The notes beneath the pieces were generated by a model, which did not search any database, was not told the DNA's origin, and was given only the letters and a program-made list of their open reading frames with translations. From Symbiodinium natans (Eukaryota; Sar; Dinophyceae; Suessiales; Symbiodiniaceae): a stretch of 64,000 nt of DNA. The stretch spans positions 1 to 64,000 of the forward strand of contig CAJNDS010002238.1 of NCBI GenBank assembly GCA_905221605.1, given 5' to 3'. Positions 21,001 to 29,957 of the stretch are shown here, piece after piece (position 1 is the first letter of the stretch; the number at the start of each line of letters is the position of its first letter). The translations under genes were made by a program, and so were the position numbers.

Positions 21001-21092
21001 AAGGCCTCGGGGGGGAGCTGGCTGCGTCACGCGCTGCACGGCATAGTCCAGGTCCGTGGCGGTGAGCGGGTAAAGCTCTGCAAGCCTGTTTA
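21001..21092 (-). CDS. Probable exon, product unknown
   Basis: Acceptor CTCTAAACAG, frame LAELYPLTATDLDYAVQRVT then QPAPPRGLP, donor CCC|GTGAAT. A short neighbour at 21107-21152 (KAQREDLITEVLRSN) is also coding-like on this strand. Confidence 0.5.
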
Positions 21093-21555
21093 GAGCCAGG
21101 GTTTAGGGTTGCTTCGCAAGACCTCTGTGATCAGATCCTCTCTCTGGGCCTTAATTCCCAGAGCACCGTTTGTCCTTCGGGAGTTCGGGTCGCGTCTTAT
21201 CATCGGACCTTGATCTGCCTCCCCCTAACTACGGATAAGACCTAGCTTGACGAGCATTAATCCATGTTTGGGTATGGGCATGTGTAGGTGCGCCTGTCGG
21301 TCGGTTCGCACTTCAGGGATTCGTGGCCTCAAACCAACCTGGAACCAAACCCAAAAAGCTGCAAACCACCAAAAGAAACCAGTCCCCACAACATCCTGCA
21401 ACCCTCACCTAAAGTAGAATGCCTGCCCCTGTTGCCCGAAAGCTGTTCCCGGAGATGTCGGGTTGGGGGTTGAGGGCTTAGTCAAAAGAAATTGGGACAT
21501 ATGCCTGCCTCCAAAACCACCCATGCCCCTTCAAGTATGCCTCAAAGCTCTAAAC

Positions 21556-21717
21556 CCTCCACCCCCTACACCCCAAATCCTCAACCCTAAACCCTCAACC
21601 CTACACACTAAACCCTCAACCTTAAACCCTCAACCCTAAACACTAAACCCTCAACTCTCCACCCTAAACCCTAAACCCTCAACCCTAAACCCCCAACCCT
21701 AAACCCTCAACCCTAAA
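21556..21717 (-). repeat. CCCTAAA / CCCTCAA mixed array
   Basis: Long stretch alternating CCCTAAA and CCCTCAA units, with CACTAAA variants. Between 21150 and 21550 no gene is supported. Confidence 0.9.
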
Positions 21718-21734
21718 CTGTGAGTGCTTATCGA

Positions 21735-21797
21735 CCTGGAGACCATAGATCCGCTCCTTGCTGGGGACAGGGTCTGCCGCTCCATCGCCAGGGGGTC
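21735..21797 (-). CDS. Probable exon, frame ambiguous
   Basis: Acceptor AAAAAGCAG and donor CTCCAG|GTCGAT bracket a minus-strand stretch with two open frames; the better reads PPGDGAADPVPSKERIYGLQ. Confidence 0.4.
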
Positions 21798-21924
21798 CTG
21801 CTTTTTGGACGCGGTTTCGGGTGGTTTAGGGTTTGGGGTTTGGGGTTTGGGGTTTGGGGTTTGGGGTTAGGGCTTAGGGCTTAGGGTTGAGGGTTTAGGG
21901 TGTGAAAGTGCACGCTCGAGAGGA

Positions 21925-21994
21925 CTAGCTGCAGGAAGCAAAGGCCTCGTGCTCCCGGATGAACTTCTGCACGACGCGCCTAGCACAGAACTTT
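21925..21994 (-). CDS. Probable last exon
   Basis: Acceptor CATTCCCAG, then KFCARRVVQKFIREHEAFAS CS and a TAG stop at 21925-21927. 70 bp, phase 1 at the start. Its upstream exons have not been identified. Confidence 0.5.
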
Positions 21995-22182
21995 CTGGGA
22001 ATGAAAACCCTACACCCTAAACCCTGAACCCTAAACCCCAAATGAACTCTTCCAGGTTCTCACCCTGACTGAACAGATCTACATGGCGGTGTAGGGTTTA
22101 CAGTGGGAGGTTTGGCCATACGGTTACGTTCACAACTCAACCCTTTTTGAAGCAGGACTCTCTGACGCTCAAGCTCAACCCC

Positions 22183-22263
22183 CTAAACCCTACACCCTAC
22201 ACCCTACACCCTACACCCTACACCCTACACCCTAACCCTAAACCCAAAACCCTAAACCCTAAC
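22183..22263 (-). repeat. CCCTACA variant array
   Basis: Seven CCCTACA units flanked by CCCTAAA. A homogenised one-base variant of the telomeric unit. Confidence 0.9.
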
Positions 22264-22279
22264 CTCCATTCTCCTGGCC

Positions 22280-22389
22280 CCAAGGGTAGCTGGAGCCTCT
22301 CCGCGGGGCTGAAAGTGAGAATGACACACCTCGATCTCGACAGGGCTTGGGGCTTTGAGGGGGCCATGAGGTTTGGGAGCGCTTCCAGG
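22280..22389 (+). CDS. Exon whose donor is the first telomeric unit
   Basis: Frame reads LSAGLKVRMTHLDLDRAWGF then EGAMRFGSASR and ends TCCAGG|GTTTAGGG, so the intron would begin with the telomeric array 22386-22430. Product not recognised. Confidence 0.5.
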
Positions 22390-22531
22390 GTTTAGGGTTT
22401 AGGGTTTAGGGTTTAGGGTTTAGGGTTCAGGCTTTAGGTTTTAGGCCCTAAACTTTAGAGCTTAAGGGTTTGAAGGTTCAGGGAGAAGGGGTCCAGGTTT
22501 CAGGGCTTAAGGGTTTAAGAGTTCGCGGATG

Positions 22532-22632
22532 CCATTTCCATTTTCTAACCATGCCCACCCCCCGAGGCCAGCTGAAGACCTAAAACCATAACAACCTATG
22601 CCTCAACCCTAAACTCACTGAAAGACCCATAG
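22532..22632 (-). mobile_element. Family G element, truncated copy (G2)
   Basis: Starts CCATTTCCATTTTCTAACCA and matches, in reverse complement, the right 100 bp of element G1 at 23.08-23.40 kb, including TTCCTATGGGTCTTT. It ends where the coding stretch 22633-22869 begins. Confidence 0.7.
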
Positions 22633-22869
22633 GAATATCTGCTCGTCCTCCATTGTCTTCCGTAGGAACTGGATGCGCTGCTCGTCTCGGTCTTGGACAC
22701 GTTTCGCAATTTCATCGCTCCACATTGGCTCCTTTTCATCGTGTTTCTTCTTCGCTTCATCGTATTTTGCTTTTGCCTCTGCAAACTCGGCTGTCCAATC
22801 CAGCTCGACCACCTTTGCTCTTTTGGCAGGTGGTTCGCCAGCAGGTGTCGCTTCTGCCACTTCTGCCAT
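22633..22869 (-). CDS. Probable exon, lysine/glutamate-rich protein with nuclear-type signal
   Basis: Minus strand ATG at 22869 opens MAEVAEATPAGEPPAKRAKV and continues through a charged, probably helical region (AKAKYDEAKKKHDEKEPMWS) to RDEQRIQFLRKTMEDEQ. PAKRAKV is a nuclear-localisation-like motif. The frame leaves coding sequence where element G2 begins. Sequence GCATTTGGCTTCGAC just upstream of the ATG faintly resembles the spliced leader, but the match is too weak to count. Function not recognised. Confidence 0.55.
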
Positions 22870-23079
22870 GTCGAAGCCAAATGCGCGGACTTTTCTTGGC
22901 AAATTTCTCACGAAAGGTATGATACATGCTGTTCATGACCACGTGTGTGTGTGTGTGTGCCTGTGGAAAAATGAGTGCCTGCTGATCTTGAGCGAAGCTC
23001 GGCGTGATGGCGGTTCTGATGTTATGGCATTACCTTTACCTAAACATTATTACTATTATAGATATTTTATTAGAGAATA

Positions 23080-23404
23080 CCATTTCCATTTTCTAAGGCT
23101 GGGGATTTCGGGTTGGGTGTTGTGGGTTTTCTATGGGGGTATTGGTCTATGGGTTTTGAGTATGCTATTTTCTATGGGGGTGTGGGTGGTTCCATAGTAT
23201 GGGTTCTTCAGGTGGGTCTTTCCTATGGGTCTTTTGGTGAGTTGAGGGTTGAGGTATAGGTTGTTAGGGTTTGGGTCTTCAGGTGGGTCGTGGGTTGGGT
23301 CTTCCTATTGGTCTTTCGGTGGTTCCATGGGTGAGGTATAGGTTGTTATGGTTTTGGGTCTTGGGTGGCCTAGGGGGGTGGGCATGGTTAGAAAATGGAA
23401 ATGG
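23080..23404. mobile_element. Family G inverted-repeat element (G1), 325 bp
   Basis: Starts CCATTTCCATTTTCTAAGG and ends TTAGAAAATGGAAATGG, a 17-bp inverted pair, flanked on both sides by TA (23078-23079, 23405-23406) as for Tc1/mariner elements. The interior is GT-rich and holds sub-repeats TTCCTATGGGTCTTT and GAGGTATAGGTTGTTAGGGT. No transposase. Confidence 0.7.
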
Positions 23405-23702
23405 TAGTTGCTAACTTTAAGAAGTGTTCACTACCGAATAGCCGGAGGAACAACTCAGCGAGGATGCAAGGCCCTGAAAAAAACCCCTAGGGTCCCCCTA
23501 TCGAAAAAAAAACCCAAGTAGGCAACCCTGAGCCCTAAGCCCTAAACCTGTTGTTACGTCTGGGTTGGGTTTCGCCGGCCCTCTTTGAGAGGGACGGTTG
23601 CATCTGCCCTTGAAGCCCACGACCCCCTGAACACCAAAACGCCGAACCCAACACTTTCAACCCAAACCCAGGAAGGCTCTGGGGCTCCCAGAAGCAAAAC
23701 CC

Positions 23703-23793
23703 CCTAAACCCTAAGGGTTTAGGGTTTAGGGTTTAGGGCTTTTAGGGTTTAGGGTTTAGGGTTAAGGGTTAAGGGTTTAGGGTTTAGGGTTTA
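23703..23793 (+). repeat. Telomeric array TTTAGGG with TTAAGGG
   Basis: About twelve units with internal variants. The preceding 23410-23700 stretch has no supportable gene. Confidence 0.9.
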
Positions 23794-23851
23794 GGGCCTA
23801 AAACCCCAAACCCCTTTTGCAGCAGGCTACCCTAAACCCTAAAACCAAAAC

Positions 23852-23939
23852 CATTTGCACGCATCCAGGCGCCGTCCACCCATGGCTAGGATCTCCATGG
23901 CTGCTGCCTCAGACGCAAAGGTGAAGGTCCAATGGGTTT
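23852..23939 (-). CDS. Probable exon, RRM-like
   Basis: Minus strand frame WTFTFASEAAAMEILAMGGR then RLDACKW, ending AATG|GTTTTGG. The pattern (FTFASEAAAMEIL...G) resembles the end of an RNA-recognition motif but is too short to assign. Acceptor not clear. Confidence 0.4.
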
Positions 23940-24159
23940 AGAGGTTTGAGGCTTTAGGGTTCAGGGTTAAAGCCTGAAACCCTTTGAAGCCCTTGAACCC
24001 CAAACTGTATCCTCTTGAATCTTGAGCCCAAAATCCAACCCCCCTTGGGCCAAACTTTCCGGGGCCTCAGCCCCTCAGCACCTTGTGTAAAACTAGCCCT
24101 AGAAGTGCCACTTCGGCATCCCACCCTGTGAGTCCGAGGGCCTGGAGGTCTGAGGACTT

Positions 24160-24335
24160 TGGGGCTTGCGGTTTTTTGCTCCGAGGCAGATAGCTTGAGA
24201 TTCAAGAGCTCCGCTCGAAGGCTTCGCCCCGGTCTCCAAAACCCGGAAAGAACGACAGCGTTCCCCCCCCCCCCTCCCGATGCGTTGTCTGGGGTCGGGG
24301 CAAGGCCCCCTTCAAGTTGCTGCATCTCACCTGGG
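24160..24335 (-). CDS. Possible exons, product unknown
   Basis: Two open minus stretches: 24283-24335 (EMQQLEGGLAPTPDNAS after CCCAG) and about 24165-24240 (RAELLNLKLSASEQKTA). A G/C run separates them. Confidence 0.35.
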
Positions 24336-24369
24336 TTTACGGGCTTTGCCGTAAGGATCGTTGCGCGAG

Positions 24370-24540
24370 GGTTCAGGGTCTAGGGGTTGAGGGTTGCGGG
24401 CTGAGGGCTGAGGGGGTGAGGGCTGCGGGCTGAGGGGCTGAGGGGCTGAGGGGCTGAGGGGTGAGGGGTGAGGGCTGAGGGCTGAGGGCTGAGGGGGTGA
24501 GGGGGGTGAGGGCTGAGGGTTGAGGGTTGAGGGTTGAGGG
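24370..24540 (+). repeat. GGGCTGA / GGGTTGA variant array
   Basis: About 20 units of TGAGGGC or TGAGGGT, a strongly drifted telomere-like array. Confidence 0.85.
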
Positions 24541-24603
24541 TCTTTTTGCCAACCGCCTTTGGGAGTTTGGGGTTTCGGGTTGGGGTGCTTAGTGCTTGCC
24601 CAG

Positions 24604-24699
24604 CATTGCGGAGTCAGGGTTGGCGCAGCACTGTCCTTCGCGAAACATTCGAAATTCAGGAAAAGGGGGCTTTGGGCCTCAAGGTCCAGCAGCCCCTGA
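24604..24699 (+). CDS. Probable last exon
   Basis: Acceptor GCTTGCCCAG, then HCGVRVGAALSFAKHSKFRK RGLWASRSSSP and TGA at 24697-24699. 31 codons. Product not recognised. Confidence 0.45.
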   Translation, partial: HCGVRVGAALSFAKHSKFRKRGLWASRSSSP

Positions 24700-24710
24700 A
24701 TCACCCGAGA

Positions 24711-25020
24711 TCATCTCTGGTAATCTCTAGGATTCAATTCAAGCTCGTGGCTCTGTACCCTTCTGTTCAGGGTTTCAGTTCGAGTGCGAGGTCTTCGCAT
24801 TTCGCAACTGCAAAAGACCGAGGGGCCATCAACCAAGGACTCATCGCAGCTTAGGCCCCCTCCCTCAAACTTGCATTGTTGAGTCAAAAACCTAGGGTAC
24901 GAGCCTAGCCGTACATCAACCCAGCCTGAATTTAACAGGGGGAGACTGCAGTGGCCGCCCCAGGCCCCATTCCCAGCGCCCTCCAGCAGAGTATTCAGTA
25001 CGTGCTCTACAGGTAGACCT
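24711..25020 (-). CDS. Long open coding-like stretch, strand not settled
   Basis: Minus frame of about 100 codons with segments VEHVLNTLLEGAGNGAWGGH and LNSGWVDVRLGSYPRFLTQQ looks protein-like. A plus frame in the same place, after GGGTTTCAG, reads FECEVFAFRNCKRPRGHQPR and is also open. The minus strand is preferred on composition. Confidence 0.4.
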
Positions 25021-25227
25021 ACATACACGCTTAGGTTTTTTTTATTAAACCTGCTTAGGTCTTAGGGCATTATGCGTTCAGGCATTCCTCAACGAGTATT
25101 CTGCTCTCTGAGCGAGTGTATTGACCAAGGTGCGGTTCAGGAACACGCGGATGGCGTGCCTTGGATTGGAGGGAGTTGGAGTCCTACGATTTCAAGGAGC
25201 CCAACGTTCAAGAATCTAAGTGGTCAA

Positions 25228-25318
25228 GTTTCTTAATGGTCAAAGAGCTCTTTCGGCTTCTGCAGTATTGGGCTGCTGATGCTTGAGCCGAATTCTGGCC
25301 AGGCAGGAGCCCTTCTGC
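25228..25318 (-). CDS. Probable last exon
   Basis: Minus strand acceptor TTTGGGCAG, frame KGSCLARIRLKHQQPNTAEA ERAL stop, or in another frame SSISSPILQKPKELFDH stop. Coding composition is clear, frame is not. Confidence 0.4.
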
Positions 25319-25585
25319 CCAAACCCTCAACCCTTTTGAATGTGGCTGCTTCATGCCAGGATGGAAGAACCCTAAACCCTAACCACAAACCCTGAACCCT
25401 AACTGGAGGCGTGCTCCCCGGTCCGGGCGTGCCATGAGCCATTGGAGGACTATGTGGCTTCGAGTTGAGGGCGAAGCACCGTTTAGGAACTGGGATTTAG
25501 GATTTAGGGGCACTGCTCACCGGGGCCCACATAGCCAGGAAGCATAAGGCAACCACTGTTCAACCACTTCTTGAGGGTTTTACAG

Positions 25586-25750
25586 GGGATCCAAGCCCAA
25601 GTCCTAAATGACATCGCAGGCTGTCAAAAACTCGTCCTGCAGGGGACTCAAAACCTTGAGCCTGAAACGCCGAAAACAAGAAGAAGAAGCTTCCCACCTG
25701 CAGAGCAAGTAGCAGAGTCCTCTTTGCCGGGTTGGCCTGAACGCGGAAAT
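25586..25750 (+). CDS. Probable 55-codon exon
   Basis: Acceptor TTTTACAG, exact phase-0 exon reading GIQAQVLNDIAGCQKLVLQG ... EPETPKTRRRSFPPAEQVAE ... PERGN, donor AAT|GTAAGC. Both splice sites and the frame agree. Product not recognised. Confidence 0.55.
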
Positions 25751-25793
25751 GTAAGCCGAGACTGAGGATGCTGGAACCCACAACTGTCAGGGT

Positions 25794-26455
25794 TTAAGGT
25801 TGAGGGGGCGGCCAAACATTGGCACACATGTGGCTTGCGAAACAGCGACAGGGCCTCGAGTCTAGCTGCTTGCGCGCAAGAGCCCTTAGCAACCCTACCA
25901 GCATGGCATGGGCCTGCTTTCCGAACTTGCTGATGCTGTTCGAGATTGGGTAGCTCTGCGTCTTGATGTCCCTGACGACCTCCCAGCGCCGACTACCGAA
26001 TCTGATAGCCTTTAGACGGGTTTAAGGGCTCAGGGCTCAGTTCAGGATTTAGGGTTTAGCAGTTTGGGGTGCCTTTGGCCTTCACGTAGGGCAGAGGGTT
26101 TCAGAGTTTTGGGTTGAATCCGTCGACCCAGAGAGCCCAAGCTTCTGGCCTATTAGTCCCGCTCGTCGGGTCAGGCTTCTGATGTAGAGCCTGGTAGTCC
26201 CCGCAAGTCGGGTAACGCCGCACTTCAAGCCATAACCTTCAGTGCGCAAGTCCAAGACTCGAAAACGCATTTCACGGGCTTGGGTTTGTAGGGTTTAGGG
26301 CTTAGGGTTCAAAGCCTTTTCTGGGCCGCCCCCTCCCCCCGCCATAGAAGCAGATGCTCAGCAAACTCCCCCTCTCCTTGTCAGACGATGGCATGGCCCA
26401 GCTGCCCGGAAGCTTCTGCCAAAGTGTGGCAAACCAATCCTGGTAGGTCGGGTTC
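25794..26455 (-). CDS. Three-exon 3' part of a gene, product unknown
   Basis: Exons in coding order: 26455 to about 26330 (acceptor GGGCAG; NPTYQDWFATLWQKLPGSWA then MPSSDKERGSLLSICFYGG), about 26230-26113 (ALHQKPDPTSGTNRPEAWAL then WVDGFN), and 26009-25794 (acceptor TCTAAAG; AIRFGSRRWEVVRDIKTQSY then PISNSISKFGKQAHAML, stop TAA 25794-25796, exactly 72 codons). All are on one strand in a consistent order. The protein is aromatic-rich and not one I recognise. A telomeric remnant (26287-26310) lies in the first intron. Confidence 0.55.
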
Positions 26456-26471
26456 CTGCCCTCTTGCCAAG

Positions 26472-26535
26472 GCCCCCACTGGGAATCGAACCCGTTTCTT
26501 CAACAAAGGCTCCTCTCCTGTCAGCTGGGATCGAG
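26472..26535 (-). other. tRNA-like fragment, probably degenerate
   Basis: Minus strand contains a B-box-like GGGTTCGATTCCCAG and an A-box-like AGCTGACAGGAGAGGAGC about 30 bases upstream, with TTGAAGA between them. The arms do not pair well and the total is about 63 bases, so it is a tRNA remnant or chance, not a gene call. Confidence 0.15.
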
Positions 26536-26704
26536 CCCTAAACCCAAAACCCTAAACCTCAAAGGGGTATAAAGAAGAGGGACCCCTAGAAGGGACCCTT
26601 AATCTTATTCGCCTGTTCAACGATGTTTTCGTTAAAAAGCCCCTATATACCTAATTAGCCCCCAAAACGTTACCCCGAAGGTCCCTGAAAAGGGTCCTAG
26701 CGTG

Positions 26705-27040
26705 GAATCAAGCTTCCCTGAGCCCTAAACCCCTAGCCCGAAAAACCCTAAGCCCTAAACCCTAAGTCCTAAACCCTACGCCTAAACCCCTAAGCTCTAA
26801 ATCCCGAAAAACCCTAAACCCTAAACCCCTAAACCCCTAGTTAAACCCCTAAACCCCTCAACCCCTACAACCCTAAACCCCATAAAGCCCCCTGAAGTCC
26901 TAAACCCCTAAACCCCCTAAACCCCTAAACCCTAAACCCTAAACCCTAACCCTAAACCCTAAACCCTAAACCCTAAACCCTAAACCCTAAACCTTACCCT
27001 AAACCCCTAAACCCCTAAACCCCCCTAACCCCTAAACCGA
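26705..27040 (-). repeat. Long mixed CCCTAAA / CCCCTAAA array
   Basis: About 335 bp alternating seven- and eight-base units (CCCTAAA, CCCCTAAA) with CCCTAAG and CCTAAGT variants. The preceding 26560-26700 stretch is a weak inverted repeat rich in AGGGACCC, possibly a decayed element. Confidence 0.9.
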
Positions 27041-27167
27041 AGCCCTGCCTTGGCCAAATGCTGGGAGCTCGTGTAGGGCCCGTGCCTTCTGGGCTCCGAG
27101 GGAGGGGTTCCTAACTTCACAGGGAAGGCTGTAACTTAATAGGGAATATGATAGAGGGTACTAAGAA

Positions 27168-27245
27168 TCATTTAGAACAAAGGCCGTGAGCTCCGAGGGC
27201 AGGAATGCACTTCTGGGGCCACCGTTTCAATACGGCCGCGTACTC
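27168..27245 (-). CDS. Probable last exon
   Basis: Minus frame EYAAVLKRWPQKCIPALGAH GLCSK with TGA at 27168-27170. Product not recognised. Confidence 0.45.
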   Translation of the reverse strand, partial: EYAAVLKRWPQKCIPALGAHGLCSK

Positions 27246-27309
27246 CGTCGTGGATTTAGACCCCTTACATCTTCCGTCTACCAACCCTAAACCCTAAACC
27301 CTGGGACTC

Positions 27310-27410
27310 GAATGTAGATCTGACACATCCGTCTTCCTGGGGGTTGAGGATCCCGGCGTGCAAGGAAATCCGTGGAGCCCCTCGGGCTGGCGTCGGAGAA
27401 GCTCAACCCT
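27310..27410 (-). CDS. Possible exon
   Basis: Minus frame SFSDASPRGSTDFLARRDPQ then PPGRRMCQIYIR, after GGTTGAG. Product not recognised. Confidence 0.35.
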
Positions 27411-27500
27411 CTACCGGGTCTACACAGGATCCTGAGATGCCCTAAACCCTAAACCCCAAAACCCTAAACCCCTTTCAACCACTAAGCTCCGACTCTTTAG

Positions 27501-27587
27501 ATTGAGCAAATCGTTCAAGCCGTCTTTACTGCTTCAAACCAACCTCCTTTTGCCGGCGGGCTTCCCTCAAGTCTTCAAGATCCCTAA
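27501..27587 (+). CDS. Probable last exon (29 codons)
   Basis: Acceptor GACTCTTTAG, frame IEQIVQAVFTASNQPPFAGG LPSSLQDP, TAA at 27585-27587. The stop is formed by entry into a CCCTAAA-type sequence. The stretch 27600-27720 after it holds two spaced copies of CAATTGTAAAATCC and no gene. Confidence 0.45.
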   Translation: MEQIVQAVFTASNQPPFAGGLPSSLQDP

Positions 27588-27919
27588 ACCCTCAACCCTA
27601 ATGTTGACTTCACATTAATGATTCCCGCCGCAATTGTAAAATCCAGCTGCCGGAACACAATATTGTAACCCGCCACAATTGTAAAATCCGACCCGGGAAA
27701 TCCGTTTTTTACGGGCGTGGTGCTACTACCTAATACTAAAACTAATAGTACGTCCTACCAGGATTTAGGCGAACATTATTGAGGAGGCCCTGGCCGGAGA
27801 GATTGATCAATGAGGGGGGGGGGGTTTATTAATGCGAAGTCAACATTAAATCCCAAACCCCCAGAGTTCTGCATCCCTGTAAGCATGCTCAGGCTTTTGA
27901 GCTGTTGTTTTGCTGAAAA

Positions 27920-28160
27920 ATGCCGGAACATCTGCCTCTTCTGGTGCTGCAGAATGCGCTCAGCCAGGCGATCCGCAATCAGTGCATCGCCCTGTTACTT
28001 GGAGGTTCATGGGTCGTTATACGTAGGGTTATATAAGTACCCTAAATTTGGTTATAACCAGCCATCATAACTCTAGTTACCCTACTTTTAACCCGACTTG
28101 GAACCACCCATGAAACTCCAAGTTCGATTTAAGGCTGTAGACTTGTTAGGATTGAGGGTT
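27920..28160 (+). CDS. Two exons separated by family E element E1
   Basis: First exon includes ATG 27920 and reads MPEHLPLLVLQNALSQAIRN then QCIALLLG, ending GGAG|GTTCAT at 28004. Second begins at 28123 after CTCCAAG and reads VRFKAVDLLGL in the same frame (phase 1 to 1). The 118-bp intron 28005-28122 is element E1. The upstream edge of the first exon and the function are unknown. Confidence 0.5.
27997..28123. mobile_element. Family E inverted-repeat element E1, acting as intron
   Basis: Left end ACTTGGAGGTTCATGGGT pairs with right end ACCCATGAAACTCCAAGT over 18 bp with one or two mismatches. The left end contains the donor (GAG|GTTCAT) and the right end the acceptor (CCAAG|T). Confidence 0.75.
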
Positions 28161-28580
28161 TCGGGGTTGGATCGCAGGAAAGCGCGGATTGCGCCACTTC
28201 ATCAGAATGGCCTCCACATAAGTGGGGTTATCAGCAGGGTACCCCGAAAAGCCGTAAGTCAAAGCACATTTCCGAGTGGGCTGCTGACAGTGACAAGCCA
28301 TGCAGGTCATGAAGATGGGTTAAGGGTTTAGGGTTGAGGGTTTAGGATTTAGGGTTTAGGGTTTAGCTTAGGGTTTAGAAGTTAGCTGCAAGGACGGGGT
28401 AGAATGTGAAGGCTTTCCCTGCTTATAAGTCATAAGCGTTGTGAATTGTCTTTGCTCATCCTCATTGTATGAGTTAAGCTAAAACGGTTGGGCGTTGAAT
28501 GGCAATCTAGGGTTAAGCATTTGGGGGTTGTTAGGCGGGCCTCGCCGTACTCATGCAGCACCCACGCCAGCTCCTGTCAC

Positions 28581-28835
28581 AGCCCGCTTCATGCAACTGA
28601 CTTCGGTTGACCACGCTTCCAACTTTAGCGTGCTGGTTCGTAAGAATAAGGGATTTCTTGGAGGTTCATGGTTACTCATAAGTAGGGTTATAAGTAGGGT
28701 AACGATGGTTATGACCTTATCTAGGGTACTTATAGCCCCCACCATGAGCCTTCAAGTAGGCCCAGACCTTGCCAGGAAGCGTCTGGGGTTTAAGGCGTGC
28801 ACAGACCTCAAAAGCCCCGGGTCCCGAAGATCCTA
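28581..28835 (+). CDS. Two exons separated by family E element E2, ending in stop
   Basis: First exon: acceptor CTGTCACAG, frame RFMQLTSVDHASNFSVLVRK then NKGFLG, ending GGAG|GTTCAT at 28663. Second from 28757 reads GPDLARKRLGFKACTDLKSP then GSRRS and TAA. The frame is kept across the 93-bp intron 28664-28756. Likely the same gene as 27920-28160. Function unknown. Confidence 0.5.
28657..28756. mobile_element. Family E inverted-repeat element E2, acting as intron
   Basis: Left end CTTGGAGGTTCATGGTTACT and right end ACCATGAGCCTTCAAG are inverted repeats. The interior carries CATAAGTAGGGTTATAAGTA. Donor and acceptor fall in the termini exactly as in E1. Confidence 0.75.
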
Positions 28836-28844
28836 AGCCACACA

Positions 28845-28976
28845 CGGCTTAGGGTTTCGGGTTTTAGGGTTTTAGGGTTTAGGGTTTTAGGGTTGAGGGT
28901 TGAGGGTTTAGGGTTTAGGGTTTAGGATTTAGGGTTTAGGGGTTTAGGGTTTCGGGTTTAGGGTTTAGGGTTTAGG
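28845..28976 (+). repeat. Telomeric array with TTTTAGGG and TTGAGGG variants
   Basis: About 17 units of mixed variants. Confidence 0.9.
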
Positions 28977-29025
28977 ATGTCCCAAGCTTGGTCCTCAAAG
29001 TAGGAGCGTGAACGTACGGGGCATA

Positions 29026-29159
29026 CTACTTCGGGATGACGCAAGACATCCGGTCTGCGTGCTCCAACTCCTGAAACCTCTGACAAGGAAGCAAAGACCA
29101 TAACGATGAACCAGCTCTGGGCAAGATGAAAGCTCTCGCTGGGAAGTCCACGACACCCT
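29026..29159 (-). CDS. Probable last exon with telomeric acceptor
   Basis: On the minus strand the array 29155-29190 ends TTTAG|GGTGTCGTG and the frame VVDFPARAFILPRAGSSLWS LLPCQRFQELEHADRMSCVI PK runs to TAG at 29026-29028. The acceptor AG would be the last telomeric unit. Product not recognised. Confidence 0.5.
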
Positions 29160-29354
29160 AAACCCTAAACCCTAAACCCTAAACCCTAAACCCCTGAACC
29201 CCTGAACCGACAGGCGCTTTTGGCATCCTGCCCGCCTTAAGTGCCGACGCCAGCTCAAGATTCTAGACCCTAAGCCCTAAGCCCTAAACCCGAAACCCTA
29301 AACCCTAAACCCTAAACCCCTAAACCCTAAACCCCAAACCCTAAACCCCTAAAC

Positions 29355-29410
29355 CACCGAGTTCCACTTCGACCCTTTCCCAAGAGCCCACAGCGCCAAA
29401 GAACAACACC
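29355..29410 (-). CDS. Probable exon with telomeric donor
   Basis: Minus frame GVVLWRCGLLGKGRSGTRW, ending GGTG|GTTTAGGGG, the first unit of the array at 29275-29355. Lies 100 bp downstream of the AAEWL exon on the same strand and could follow it. Confidence 0.4.
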
Positions 29411-29516
29411 CTCAAGTGGGAACCTAAGACCCACCTTTGGAATCCACAAGCTGCACTTTAGGATTTAGGGTTTAGGGTTTAGGGTTGAGGGTTGGGGGTT
29501 GAGGGTTTAGGGTTTA

Positions 29517-29748
29517 GGCTCCTCAGCAGAAACCGTCTGCAGCCACTCCGCCGCTGGCTGCCCGTGGTCGGGGTTCAATCCTCGGCGGTCAGGACTCTGC
29601 ACTTATTTACGCCTAGTTGTCCAGTAACCTTGAAGAATTAGAGGGTAACCTTTGGGATTATAAGGGGATTATACTACCCCAAAAAGGTTAAAGGTTACCT
29701 ACTCTAGTAGGTACGGCTTTTTCCCCCTCCTGCACAGCTGTTTGCGCG
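29517..29748 (-). CDS. Exon pair around family D intron; AAEWL motif
   Basis: First exon about 29748-29715 (RANSCAGGGKS, donor AGCC|GTACCT), intron 29714-29602, second exon 29601-29517 reading QSPDRRGLNPDHGQPAAEWL then QTVSAEE. The phases agree (1 to 1) when the acceptor is AATAAG|TG. AAEWLxTxSxEE is a motif of RsmH-type rRNA methyltransferases, but the exon is about 19 kb from the RsmH-like exons at 49-54.6 kb, so it may be a distant exon, a second copy, or coincidence. Confidence 0.45.
29611..29711. mobile_element. Family D element D3, filling an intron
   Basis: Left end CCTAGTTGTCCAGTAACCTT aligns with D2 (CTTAGTAGCCCAGTAACC); the right half CCCCAAAAAGGTTAAAGGTT aligns with D2's CCCCAAAAAAGGGGAAAGGG. 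It makes up nearly all of the 113-bp GT-AG intron 29602-29714. Confidence 0.65.
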
Positions 29749-29957
29749 GTTTAGGGTTTAGGGTTAGGGTTTCGCTGGGGCGAATCCACATCGTAGGGAT
29801 GTATAAGGGCAAGGGGATTTACGGGTTTTGGGTTCAGGGTTTAGGGTCTAAGGTTTTGTGGGTCACTTGTTTTGCTCACGTTAACAACACCCCAAAGCCC
29901 TGTTATTACTACTCAGGCCTTTTTCTTACCGTGCACATAAGAGTACGTAATACCCTC

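Noticed and set aside
26576-26702. Possible additional inverted-repeat element (AGGGACCC...GGGTCCT)
   Set aside because: The arms pair poorly and no second copy was found in the window.
29566-29600. B-box-like GGGGTTCAATCCTCGG
   Set aside because: The stem fails to pair and the stretch reads as an exon on the minus strand.
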